NCBI GenBank assembly: GCA_037953625.1
Contig: CM075651.1
Span: forward strand, 139,590,501 to 139,654,500
DNA from: Crotalaria pallida
Taxonomy: Eukaryota; Streptophyta; Magnoliopsida; Fabales; Fabaceae
Length of the DNA: 64,000 nt
Reading direction: 5' to 3'
Shown here: positions 1-9,649 of the stretch, one piece after another
How the letters are laid out: every line of letters starts with the position of its first letter
How positions within the stretch are numbered: the first letter of the stretch is position 1
Notes under the pieces: model-generated
Seen by the model: only the letters and a program-made list of their open reading frames with translations
Told to the model about the DNA's origin: nothing
Databases searched by the model: none
Position numbers and translations under genes: made by a program

Positions 1-141
1 ATGTTTATGAATAAAGAAAGTTGTTAGAGACTAACATGAGTAACTTTTTTTTAAAGTGAGGGACTAAAGAGGAAATATTGAAAAGTCAGGGACTAAAGTA
101 AAATATCTTACAAAGTGAGGGATTAAAGTGACATTTTAGTC
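1..141. repeat. Remnant of a MULE terminal repeat
   Basis: This stretch repeats phrases of the type 'gagggactaaag' and closely follows the wording of the right terminal repeat of the Mutator-like element at 48214-49936 (compare around 49560-49660). It stops at about 141, where sequence shared with 57617 onward begins. It is therefore read as the right end of a related element inserted in the tail of a UGT duplication unit. The left part lies outside the window. Confidence 0.6.
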
Positions 142-840
142 CTTTCTTATTAAGTGAACTTTTAGAGACTCGCTTAATACACTAAAGCATAATTGGTTTG
201 GCTAAAAATTTTAGTTTTGGCTTTATTTTAACAAATAATCATAATCTATTGGTTGTTTGCCAATGTAGATTATAACCTTAAATTATATTTTTGGAAAAAT
301 AATCAAAAATTAAATACTCCCGCATAGTAGCGGAAGATTATTTTTTTAAGATTATTTTTTACACCATTGTAATTTTCCTATTCTACCCTTATCACTCTAA
401 CACATTAACTACCCCTTGTCACATCATACCCTTTTTCTATAATTTACTTAGTAAAATAATATTCTTTACATTATCCAAACAAAACAGATTAGTTTAAATT
501 TATTTTTTAGTTAAGATATTCAAACATAAACAGATTATAATATCATATTATAATCACAGAAAAAATAATCATAACCTCACTTTAGCAGCAATATCAAACA
601 CGCACCAAATCTACGTGCTTTAGTCTAAATCTTTTTATGTGTACTTTTTAGAAATATAAATCCTTTAGCTTGAACCCCTTAAATAAAGTATTGACCCCCT
701 TGAGGCCTTGACTTGATAACTTGTCGTTTCCTGAAATTTAGTTGGTGATCATTAAGTATTAGAAATCATATGTTAACCTTGGTGTGGTTGAAAAGGTTCA
801 AACCTAGTTGCTCGAGTGCATATTGGGTGGAACTGGTATT
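142..840. repeat. Tail of a UGT duplication unit (interrupted by a MITE)
   Basis: Positions 142-190 plus 598-840 align with about 57617-57900, which lies downstream of the second UGT gene. Shared text includes 'aaataaagtattgaccccc' and 'gataacttgtcgtttcctg'. Here the segment lies upstream of the first UGT, so it should be the 3' tail of another unit to the left. A MITE at 191-597 splits it. No coding potential is visible. Confidence 0.6.
191..597 (-). mobile_element. Nonautonomous DNA element (MITE family A, copy 1)
   Basis: An AT-rich element of about 407 bp lies between the two halves of the duplicated tail, which are contiguous near 57650-57665. It is the reverse-oriented relative of the element at 51254-51698. 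Both share end motifs around 'gcttgtttgg' and internal pieces such as 'attataatctg'. The termini suggest a hAT- or Harbinger-derived MITE, but the exact ends and target duplication are uncertain. Confidence 0.55.
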
Positions 841-952
841 GGACTTGGGTCCTTTGTATCGAAGAGAAAAGCAAGTGAAGTGAATACACTACAATCTACA
901 TAAAGAGATGTTGTTAAATTTTTTAAACCAAGAATAAAAGGGTTTTTATTGT
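841..952. other. Short intergenic stretch, nothing recognised
   Basis: Plain AT-rich sequence without a convincing reading frame or repeat. Confidence 0.4.
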
Positions 953-1128
953 TTTTTTTGTTGCCCACCCGGTTCCCTAAGTACTACCTAGGTACATCCG
1001 GATCCGACCCGGGTCGCGTGCCTGGCTATGGCAGGTGAGTCTCCCAACATGAATTTTCTGCATTCACAAGGACTCGAACTCGAGACCTTGCTTAAGCGAG
1101 ACTGAGCCGCTTACCACTCGTCCCAATC
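953..1128 (-). mobile_element. tRNA-derived SINE
   Basis: Read on the minus strand, the block begins with a tRNA-like head. It has an A-box-like 'gtggtaagcggctcagtc' and a B-box-like 'gagttcgagtcctt', followed by a GC-rich body and an A-rich tail, which appears as the T-run at about 948-960 on the plus strand. This is the architecture of plant SINEs with an internal Pol III promoter. I could not define a clean target duplication. A true tRNA gene is ruled out because the block is far longer than a tRNA and has no acceptor stem. Confidence 0.55.
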
Positions 1129-1390
1129 CACAAATACACTCACACAAATACACAAATAAGATGATTAATTTTTTGTATTGATTTGAGTTTGCAGAACGAC
1201 TTTCCCAATGTTATCTTACTCCCTTCGTTAATAATATTAGTAAAAAAACATAAAAATATTTATCATAAATTAAAGTTAAAGTAATAAATAAAAAAATGAA
1301 ATTGCATATAATATTTTATGATTGGTTAATTAAAGAAACTTACATTAAATATTTGTTTAGATAATTGATTAATTTAGAAGACAATACATT

Positions 1391-1576
1391 TTTTTTGTGT
1401 ACACCAAGGGTATCCCCAGCCGACAGTTGAAGACTAATCCCCTCCGAGGCGTAGAGATCATTGAAGTGGGTTTTCCCTTTACCAATAAAGTCTTTTCCAT
1501 GCCCAGGCAGAGATCGAACCCCTGACATAATGCTTAAGGAACCCAACTTTCTACCAATTGTGCTGTACTTTGTTGG
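1391..1576 (-). mobile_element. tRNA-derived SINE with 18-bp target duplication
   Basis: A 186-bp insertion is flanked by an exact 18-bp direct repeat (tttagaagacaatacatt at 1373-1390 and 1577-1594). On the minus strand it has an A-box-like 'cacaattggtagaaagttgg', a B-box-like 'ggggttcgatctctg' and a short A-rich tail. The related host sequence near 43535-43580 lacks the insertion, which supports it. The two perfect duplications imply a fairly young LINE-mobilised insertion. Confidence 0.8.
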
Positions 1577-1802
1577 TTTAGAAGACAATACATTAAAAAC
1601 ATGTTACTTTATTTTTGTTGACTTTTCAAACTTTTACTAATATTTTGGAAGAAAGGAAGTATAAATTAATAAATATGAAATTAAAAAATGTGCAAGATAA
1701 TGTAAAGTTTTTTATATTGCCCATCACTAATTTATATTATTTTTTAATAAAATTCAACCATTATAAAAAAAAATGGATAATAAATAATACATTAATATTG
1801 TA

Positions 1803-2134
1803 CTCCCTCCGGCTTGAAACATAAGCAAAAATATACTCCCTAAATATAAGACTCTTTTGACACTTTTATTTTGTCTCTATTTATAAGACCCTTTACCAAT
1901 TTTCAATGATCATTAATTACTTTTTTCCACAAACACCCCTATTTATTTAACACTTTTTTTATTTTTTTTTGCGGTAAACACTTTTTAGATTCTCAATGAT
2001 ATTAATAGGGATAATTTTGAAAATACATATCAAAAGTTCACATTTCCAATTCAATTAACTAAATTATTCCACTTTCTTAATGGACGTAAAATCCCCAATG
2101 TGGTCTTGTATTTAGGGACGGAGGTCGGAGGGAG
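1803..2134. mobile_element. Stowaway-like MITE (CTCCCTCCG termini)
   Basis: The block starts 'ctccctccgg' after a TA and ends 'ggagggag' before a TA, with matching inverted phrases about a 'flat' AT-rich centre. This terminal sequence recurs many times in the window (for example 43630-43914 and 62458-62732). The interior encodes nothing. It appears to be composite, since a second end-like motif occurs at about 1835 and again near 2113. Confidence 0.55.
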
Positions 2135-2397
2135 TACTTCTTTTGGTTTAAAATATAAGCAAAACTAACCAACTTTCTTAAATTTTATTTCATTCCTAAT
2201 GCAATTTTCCTAAAACATTCATAGAAAATTATTATCTTATTTAATTTTTGTTTCATTCCCAATACAACTTTCCTAAAATACCTTTATTCTTTTATAAATT
2301 TAAAAAATTAAATACAATCAACTAATCTTCTTAATGAACGTAAACTTAATTAAAGTTGCTTATAATTTGAGCAAAAGAAAGTAAAAAAAAATTTACT
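2135..2397. other. AT-rich intergenic, degenerate MITE-like sequence
   Basis: The text resembles the 'aaaatataagcaaaac ... cttataatttgag' MITE phrases seen elsewhere in the window, but with decayed ends. No gene is visible. Confidence 0.35.
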
Positions 2398-2740
2398 GTG
2401 TCGGTGCACATTCCATGCATATATAACACGGGTTCCACGCTAGTTTCATAGTGTTCTACTTGGAGGGGGTAGCACAGCCCCACAAAGATAATGCAAATTC
2501 TTAAAGGGAAGTAACACCACTAACATAGTAACATGGGTATCCTATATCGTGGGTTTCCATTAGCCAGATTTTTTTTAAAAAAAAAAATAAAAAAATCTTC
2601 GGTTGTCAAAGATTAATCGCTTTTGAGATGTAGAGATAATTGAAGTGAGTTTTATCTCTAATAAGTACCAACAAAGTTTTTTCCATGTCCACGGTAGATA
2701 TCGAACCTCTGACATCATGGTTAATGAACCCAACTAGCTA
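2398..2740. repeat. Duplicated unit block plus decayed SINE
   Basis: Positions 2398-2462 match 44818-44885 ('atataacacgggttccacgct'), and 2448-2565 match about 51145-51240 (a phrase with 'gtagcacagccccacaaa'). The remainder (about 2568-2740) is a decayed minus-strand relative of the SINE at 1391-1576. It has an A-rich tail at the left and a 'gatatcgaacctctgac' B-box-like region near 2700. These matches help anchor the left and right UGT duplication units. Confidence 0.5.
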
Positions 2741-3249
2741 GGCTTTTAACTCTATTATTATAAAAATTTTCCGATTTAAAATAGAAGCAAATAAAAATAT
2801 TTTAAGTGATTTTAAATACAAGGAAAACTTAATTAATTTTCTATTCTCAATCAATTATTTATAAAATATTTCAATAAAGTGGTTGTATCATTTAATTGTT
2901 GTTTCATTTTTAATGCATATTTTCTAAAGTACTTTAGGTATTTTTTTTGAAATGGAAAAAATTAAATGCACTTAACTAATTTTCTTAATAAGAGTTAAAT
3001 TAGTTTTTTTTCTTATATTTTAAGAGAAGGATAATAGCGATTATTAATAGTGTATTATAACTATATAGCTGTTGTACTATATAAGTATACACATTGAAGA
3101 CATAAACAAGGCAGTTAAAAGAAAATAAATAATAATAATTTTTGGTTTTTAAATAAATATAAATAGTATTTAATAAAATATTCCAACAATCAATACTAAT
3201 GGAGCAATTTTTACCTCTATTACAAGATTTTAAGTCTGTGCGTGGTATG

Positions 3250-3309
<60 letters not shown>

Positions 3310-4769
3310 TTCAATTCTATAGTATTTTATAGATATACGAAACTACTTTTTTTTCCTTCTGGTCACTAAAAAAGAAATTTTTTAGTAGTGATTCTCCGTA
3401 ATAAAGAATGCAAATTATTAAAGCTTAAATATGTGAAGATAATGTTAATAACCCAATGTTTGCTCATTTACATTGTAGAACATAACGAAGTATGTAAAGA
3501 AATTTCATTAACAAATGATGAAGTTATTAATAATGGAATTTATATAAGTTAATTTATACTTTCAATTAAGTCTTACTATAATTTATTTTATTTTTTGTTT
3601 CAAATGAGTTCTTTAGATTGTTTTAGGTTTTTTTTATCCAATTGATTGTATATGTTTTTTTTTAATTATTTTATACCTTAAGTACTTTTTTTTTTTTGTA
3701 ATGGTAATGTTTAAAAAATGGTCTTCATATCATCCAAGTTATAAGGGATAATGGACAGTATAATTGTTTTCAATCATATGTTTACCACTGTGATTGAGAT
3801 CCCTATAATAAAAATAGTGATTCACAAAATAATGGATTGTTATAAATCAAATGTTAAAAATTTAAAATTAAATAAAATAATTTTTTAGGAGTCAAGTTTA
3901 ATTGCAATAAGATGATAAAAATAAAAATTATACACATATGAAACAATATGAGTTTTTGAGTAAAAAAATATTTTAATTATATATAAATATATATCAATAA
4001 AGTTCCTCCTTGTATAAAGAGGTAAGCTATATCCTTAAACAAATAAAATTTTGACACATGGATATAACTATAAAAACAATTATATATATATATATAGAGA
4101 GAGAGAGATAGGTGGATGAAATGACAACTTTTTCTTTGTTTTAGTTTATCTAAAAAAAATTAGTTGAAATTTCACATACGTTGATAATTTTATGCTAAAA
4201 TAATTATTTGCAAGTATATAATTTTATTCAACTTAATCTTTTTTCTTTAGTTTGATTGATATTTTTTTCTCATTTTTATTAATCACATTTAATAATATTG
4301 TGTAGTGCATTTTGGTTATATATATAGATAATAATTTTATAGATTTGTATACTTATTCAATTTTCAAATTAGATTTAATATTGCTAGTATATTTTTTTTG
4401 AACTGAATATTGCTAGTATCTAATTCTAGCGTGGAGTGGAAAATGTATATACATAGATGCATCGATGGAATGATAAATTTTTCTTTGTTTTAGTTTAATA
4501 TTTTCAAAAAAACAATTTAGTTAAAATTTTATGTGCATTGATAAATTTTTGCTAAAATATTTTGGAAGTATTTTTTTTATTAATATCTTTCTCTCATTTT
4601 TATTAACCACATTTAATGATATTTTGTATTGCATTTTACTTTTTTTTTTTTGGTTAACGTATTGCATTTTACTTTTATACATAGAGTAAAAGTTTTGAAT
4701 ATATATTCAATCTTTCAAATTATATTTAATGCCTAGGTGGAGTGGAAAATACATGCATATAGATAGATA
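2741..4769. other. Upstream region of UGT copy 1, no gene
   Basis: Very AT-rich. From about 3450 onward it aligns in direct orientation with 52520-54050 upstream of UGT copy 2, for example 'acattgtagaacataa' and 'tcatatcatccaagttataa'. A (TA)n microsatellite occupies about 3249-3307, and a shorter TA/GA microsatellite lies at about 4080-4110. No reading frame with protein character is present. Confidence 0.6.
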
Positions 4770-5040
4770 CTCCCTCCAGTCTCAATTATAAGAAAAAAAA
4801 ACTAACTTCACACTTATTAAGGAAGCTAGTTGAGTATATTTAATTTGTTTGAAATGATAAAAAATAAACTCTTTTAGGAAACATGCATTGAGAATGAAAC
4901 AAAAATTAAATGATACATCCACTTTATTGAGTTATTTTAGGAATGATTGTATTGAGAATAAAAAATTGGTTAAATTTTGTTTATATTTGAGATCACAAAT
5001 GAGATGTTTTTAGTTGCTTATAATTGAGAAGAGATGAGCA
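4770..5040. mobile_element. Stowaway-like MITE in the UGT1 promoter
   Basis: A 271-bp element with inverted ends (left 'ctccctccagtctcaatta', right its approximate reverse complement ending 'gagatgagca') is flanked by TA dinucleotides. It splits a run of ATAG repeats: 'atagata' lies on its left and 'tacatagatagata' on its right. UGT copy 2 has no insertion at the matching place. Its right end is 46 bp from the UGT1 start codon. Confidence 0.65.
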
Positions 5041-5042
5041 TA

Positions 5043-5077
5043 TACATAGATAGATAGATAGATAGATAGATAGACAG
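5043..5077 (+). repeat. GATA microsatellite in the UGT1 leader
   Basis: About seven tandem 'gata' units end roughly 9 bp before the initiator ATG. The corresponding site of UGT copy 2 has a (TA)n/gata tract further upstream, followed by about 65 bp of unique leader. The short leader of copy 1 therefore differs strongly from copy 2. Confidence 0.75.
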
Positions 5078-5086
5078 ATAACCACC

Positions 5087-6460
5087 ATGGCAGAGCAAGA
5101 ACCTAAGAAGCTTCATGTTGCTGTGTTTCCATGGCTAGCCTTTGGTCACATAATTCCATTCTTTGAGCTTGCAAAACAAATAGCACAAAAGGGTCACAAA
5201 GTTTCCTTCATTTCCACACCTAGAAATATCAAACGTCTCCCTAAGCTACCACCAAACTTGCAACCATTTGTGGAATTGATAGAACTCTCACTTCCCCGTG
5301 TAGATGAACTTCCTGAAAATGCAGAAGCCACCATGGACATTCCAAATCACATTGTTCCATTCCTCAAGAAGGCTTTTGATGGTCTTGAACAACCCTTGAC
5401 TATGTTTCTCAATAGATCCACTCCTCATTGCATCATTTATGACTGTGGACCTTACTGGTTACCACAAATTTCCTCTAAACTAGGCATCTTATCCATCTAT
5501 TTCCATATTTGTAGTGCATTCGGTGCGTCTTTTTTTCTTAGCAACGTGTTGGCAAACAGAACTGAATTTCCTAACCAAGCACTACTTCAAAAGTTTGAAC
5601 ACAAAAATATCTCCGCCGTTCACTATGTACAAAATGAATCTGGGGTTTCAGATGTATGCAGATTCCTAGAACCAGTTCTTGGTGCTGATGTTTTTGCTAC
5701 CAGAAGTTGCATGGAGATTGAAGGTGAGTCACTGAAATCTATTGAAAATCATCTATGCAAGAAACCAGTAATTCCAGTTGGGTTACTGCCACCATCGCTG
5801 AAATTCAATGACAATAGCAACGATGGCAATTGGGACAAAATCCAAAAGTGGTTAGATAAACAAGAAAAAGGGTCAGTAATCTACATAGCTTTTGGAAGTG
5901 AGGTGTCACTAAGTAAAGAACATTTTGATGAGCTAGCTATGGGATTAGAACAATCTGGTTTCCCCTATTTTTGGGTTGTAAAGAAGCAAAATATCCCAGC
6001 TAACAGTGATTTTGTTGAGTCACAGGATGATGGGATTGAGAACATGTTGAATAAACAAGGAGTGTTGTGGAGGACTTGGGCACCTCAGATGAGGATATTA
6101 GCACATAAGTCCATAGGGGGATTCTTGACTCACTGTGGTTGGAGTTCAGTGATAGAGAGTCTTCAAGTTGGGTGTCCACTCATTATGTTGCCATTCCAAA
6201 ATGAACAAGGGCTAGTTGCTAGGTTTATGGAAGGAAAAAAGGTTGGGATAAAAGTACCAAGAAATGAGGATGATGGAAACTTCACTAGGGATTCTGTGTC
6301 TAAGTCATTGAGATTAATGATGTTGGAAGAGGAAGGCAAGGCTTACAGAAGACAGGCAGAGGAAATGAGCAAGATATTTTGTGACAGGAAACTGCACCAA
6401 AAATACGTAGATGACTTTGTTCATTATATGGAAACCCACAGGCCTGCCATTAAGCATTAG
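5087..6460 (+). CDS. UDP-glycosyltransferase, UGT91-like (copy 1)
   Basis: An intronless 457-residue family 1 glycosyltransferase, the usual size for plant UGTs. It is expected to be a cytosolic enzyme moving a sugar from a UDP-sugar to a small molecule. The N-terminal acceptor domain has the catalytic His21 in 'FPWLAFGHIIPF' and the partner Asp119 in 'IIYDCG'. The C-terminal donor domain has the 44-residue PSPG box at 331-374, from 'WAPQ' through 'HCGW' (349-352) to the final 'NEQ'. The Ser after HCGW and the Glu in the last pair are typical of the UGT91 clade, whose known members include rhamnosyl- and glucosyltransferases acting on glycosides. The ATG sits in a good plant context (accaccATGG). 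The acceptor and the exact sugar cannot be deduced. It pairs with the near-identical copy at 54195. Confidence 0.93.
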   Translation: MAEQEPKKLHVAVFPWLAFGHIIPFFELAKQIAQKGHKVSFISTPRNIKRLPKLPPNLQPFVELIELSLPRVDELPENAEATMDIPNHIVPFLKKAFDGLEQPLTMFLNRSTPHCIIYDCGPYWLPQISSKLGILSIYFHICSAFGASFFLSNVLANRTEFPNQALLQKFEHKNISAVHYVQNESGVSDVCRFLEPVLGADVFATRSCMEIEGESLKSIENHLCKKPVIPVGLLPPSLKFNDNSNDGNWDKIQKWLDKQEKGSVIYIAFGSEVSLSKEHFDELAMGLEQSGFPYFWVVKKQNIPANSDFVESQDDGIENMLNKQGVLWRTWAPQMRILAHKSIGGFLTHCGWSSVIESLQVGCPLIMLPFQNEQGLVARFMEGKKVGIKVPRNEDDGNFTRDSVSKSLRLMMLEEEGKAYRRQAEEMSKIFCDRKLHQKYVDDFVHYMETHRPAIKH

Positions 6461-7030
6461 CAAATTAAAGTTTTTATATGCCATTTTGTATTCCTAGTGG
6501 TGTAGTAATCTAAGTGCGTGGATGTTCCAATGCACTTTCTTTCTGTATAATAGACAAGGATGGTACTATCCAAAGTGCATTTATATGTTTAGGTTGTTGT
6601 CTGTGTTGTAATATCATATTATCATGTGTCAAAATTTGTATTTTGGTTTTGGTCTAGCTAATTGATGTACTGTTCCAAGACCAATATGTTTGTTCCATGA
6701 GTTGATTTGCTTTTGTGTTCCAGTATAATTTTTTAACATACTCCAATGTCAGCAAATCATACCAAAATAAAAAATACCCACTTGAGAGGTCCTCTTCTTG
6801 TTTCTTTGAGTTGTGCAAAATAAGATTGCTTCATCCCACAAATATCATAAGCTAGATTCAAGGTAATGTAGATCATGTTCTATTCATACTTGAATTCCGT
6901 CAAGCAAATCCTGAAGTGATTCATTTAAAGCTGCAAGCTCTGCAGAAGTCTTATCTTGCAAAATTGAAAAATGATAGCAACATCCAACACGGGGACCAAA
7001 CTATAATTAGAAGCACAAAGGCTATTCGCA
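6461..7030. repeat. 3' flank of UGT copy 1 (duplicated)
   Basis: The 3' untranslated region and flank match 55569-55860 closely. The segment 6849-6985 reappears at about 57190-57325 ('gcaagctctgcagaagtc'). In the right-hand copy the two blocks are separated by an orphan exon and a LINE. No open frame of note is present. Homology ends where the foldback element starts. Confidence 0.65.
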
Positions 7031-7950
7031 GTGTTTCAACCCCTTTTTACGGAGTGTTTAATGATAATGATCTGTGTTCGTAAGCTTTAGAGATGTATGT
7101 AGAAGTACAAAATCCATGTCTCCGTGGCTTGGAGAGAACGGATGGAACATCATGAAGAATCATTAAAAGACTACAAGAGATATGGTAAGATATTTATCTT
7201 ACCATGGGCCATAATCTTTATTTAGTAATCTAATCTTGCAGGAAAGACAAGATAAGTATGATCACAACAAAGACTACAAGAGATATGGTAAGATACTTAG
7301 TGGACCTACGCCGCCTTGGTGTAGGACGACACATCGGCAGTACCACTAAGTTGGGAACTTCATGGACTACGTGGCTTGGAAGGCTTTGGATGGAGGAAAG
7401 TGCACAGGGCGTTCATGCCTTGACAAATCGCCTTCATGATAGATGACGCCCTAAGACCTAGGACGCCCTAACACATAGAACGCTCACTCACTAGCCCACA
7501 TGCTGTGACAACGTAGGCTGACACCTTTCTGTCCAATACTTGGTCTCCAAGTTTACTTGGTCACCAAGTTTACGTAGTGATCAAGTTTTGCACTACTCCC
7601 ATTGCACCCCTACCCACTCTATAAAAAGGAGACAGCCAACAAAACACATCTCATCTCTCATCTCATCATTCTCCTAACACTTTTCCATATTCTCAACATT
7701 ACCGAGACATTTAACATATTCAGCCAACATATACTACAAAAAGAGTTACAATATCAATTTCCTCATTCTTCCTAAACCAATATCATGGGTAAAAGAGCAC
7801 CCCGGTCGAGCCTCCCGATGATTCTTCATCATGCTCCATCCGTTCTCTCCAAGCCACGGAGGCATGGATTTTGTACTTCTACATACATCTCTTAAGCTTA
7901 CGAACACAAATCATTATCATTAAACACTCCGTAAAAAGGGGTTGAAACAC
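7031..7950. mobile_element. Foldback element with 133-bp inverted repeats
   Basis: Positions 7031-7163 and 7818-7950 are near-perfect inverted copies, both starting 'gtgtttcaacccctttttac' from the outside, with only a handful of mismatches. The 650-bp interior looks LTR-like. It has a 'ctataaaaagg' TATA region at 7620, a CT-rich leader after it, and a direct repeat of about 25 bp at roughly 7168 and 7269. The flanks share only 'gca' as a possible 3-bp duplication. The class is not certain: it could be a MULE or CACTA derivative, or an LTR fragment trapped between inverted host pieces. No protein is encoded. Confidence 0.6.
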
Positions 7951-7964
7951 GCAGAAAGTCAGGT

Positions 7965-8114
7965 ATATGCACCAGTTTTGGTATCATTCTCGTCAATATC
8001 CATAATTCCCAAATCATTATCATCGTCATATCCAGTTTTATTTCCATTAGCAACACCTCCTGGAGGAACGAGTGTAGGAACTTCGAAGCACATGAAATGT
8101 GCAAAAAAAGAACT
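7965..8114 (-). other. Possible orphan exon
   Basis: On the minus strand, a pyrimidine-rich tract ending 'acaatgcag' (an acceptor-like site) is followed by about 50 open codons with protein-like composition ('VPTLVPPGGVANG', then an acidic 'YDDDNDLGIMDIDEND'). It ends in a stop shortly after. I do not recognise the protein. It lies directly beside the foldback element and could be a captured or degenerate exon. A chance open frame remains possible. Confidence 0.25.
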
Positions 8115-9649
8115 CTGCATTGTAAGACATGAACAATTATACATTTGAAAAATTAAAGACAAACTAGTTTTTAACTTTGACTTAATAGTATGTATGTTGA
8201 GATTAATAGGTGTGCATTGATGATATAAAGTTTTATAGATGTAAGAGAAAACATTCATCCATGCCCCCCTTTCCCCTTTAGATGAGAGATCAGATCATCA
8301 TGTACCTTAACTGAATTTATTCCATGTTTTGATCATAGTAACCGGATTTTTTATCAACCCAATTCATGGCACTTCACATTGTAAAGAAAATCTTATAATC
8401 TAGTTACATGATTGGATGTGACCAACCGTGTACAATTACATTGTACTAGAAAGTATTGCAAACCTAGTAACTATGGTTTTGATTATGTCTGCTGAGTGCT
8501 GACTATGTCTGAGGATGCTCAATGTCACGCAGAGCTAGTGAAAGCGTATGCATTTTGAAATTTAGGTTGGCAGACATGATTAATAGTCAATAATGTTACA
8601 TGAACATCTATTCTTGACATCTAGGTTTAGCACATGCTTTTTTAGATAATGAATGATGGATCCTTCACTTTATCTTTTTTGAAGAGCCCACCATTCCTTA
8701 CCTAAAAAAGTAGGTGTTGAATCTAGATGTCAAAAATAGATGTTCATATAACATTGTTGTTAGTTGATATGCTTCATGGCCTAGTCCAAAGAGGCAAAGA
8801 CTAACCTACAAAATGACCTGGTTTCTGCAATGTGAACCGAACAAGGAACTATATTATCTATTAGTGCCCACCATAAATTAGTACTTGTCTAAGTGTTTTA
8901 TATGAGAAGAATAACTGACTAAAACCAGTAAAGTTGCTTTACCTCAATTAAGCCTTCTATGTCTATACTTCAGAGTAGTAATTCTATTGTTAACTCAGCC
9001 ATGTTGGTTTTAATTTGTTTCCTTTTACTTTTATTTTAATAATTCTAACTTGTTTTTTTTGCCCCCCTCTTTTCAGAGTCCCAAAATTCTTCTCTGCATC
9101 AGATCAGTTAACGTTTGATGCGGTGCCAAGAAATACGGCACCACTGGTGATGTTATTGCTTTTAACCATTGATATGAGTGAATAAAGACATCAATGGTCA
9201 ATATTCAACAACTTGTAACTTATTGCACTGGTGCCAAATACGGAACGTAACCGTATTTGTAGAGAACTCTACTTTAAATAATTTTTTTATTTATTTAATC
9301 ATTGCAATTTATGGAGCTAAGGATGTTGTTTTATTTTGGGAATAATGGGATATACAGCAGGAGAGGCGTCTAGAGAAGGGAACCGTGGTGGTGCCTGACT
9401 GACGGCTAGACACGGTGGGGAGAGTTGATGGCGGAGGTGGTGCTTCGCTCCCTCATTCTCGTTCTATCGGCCAAGATTATCCCCTCTCGTATGGTGCACT
9501 TGGCAATTAGAATAATTCGTTCATGGATTCTCGCTATGATTTATTGGGTTTAATTGCTTATATTGAAAAAATATAGAATATAATCTCATGTGTACATATT
9601 TGATACACATAGTTAATATATGAACCAGTGGGATGCATTTTCTAACACC
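8115..9649. other. Intergenic region with small palindromic elements
   Basis: No gene is seen. A MITE-like palindrome of about 167 bp lies at 8589-8755, with arms of about 60 bp ('atgaacatctattcttgac' and its inverse). A second weaker inverted pair around 9100-9265 shares 'ggtgccaa' and 'aatacgg'. The rest is ordinary AT-rich DNA. Confidence 0.5.
8589..8755. mobile_element. Small MITE with about 60-bp inverted repeats
   Basis: The left arm 'aacatctattcttgacatct' is mirrored by the right arm around 8720-8745, leaving a short loop containing 'gaagagcccaccattcc'. The compact size and near full-length palindrome fit a nonautonomous DNA transposon. The family is unknown. Confidence 0.5.

Noticed and set aside
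953..1128. tRNA-like boxes suggesting a tRNA gene
   Set aside because: No cloverleaf end pairing, and the sequence runs far beyond tRNA length into a GC-rich body and A-rich tail, as in a SINE.
7258..7446. 62-codon frame inside the foldback element
   Set aside because: It has no homology-like motifs and lies in LTR-like DNA. Treated as chance.
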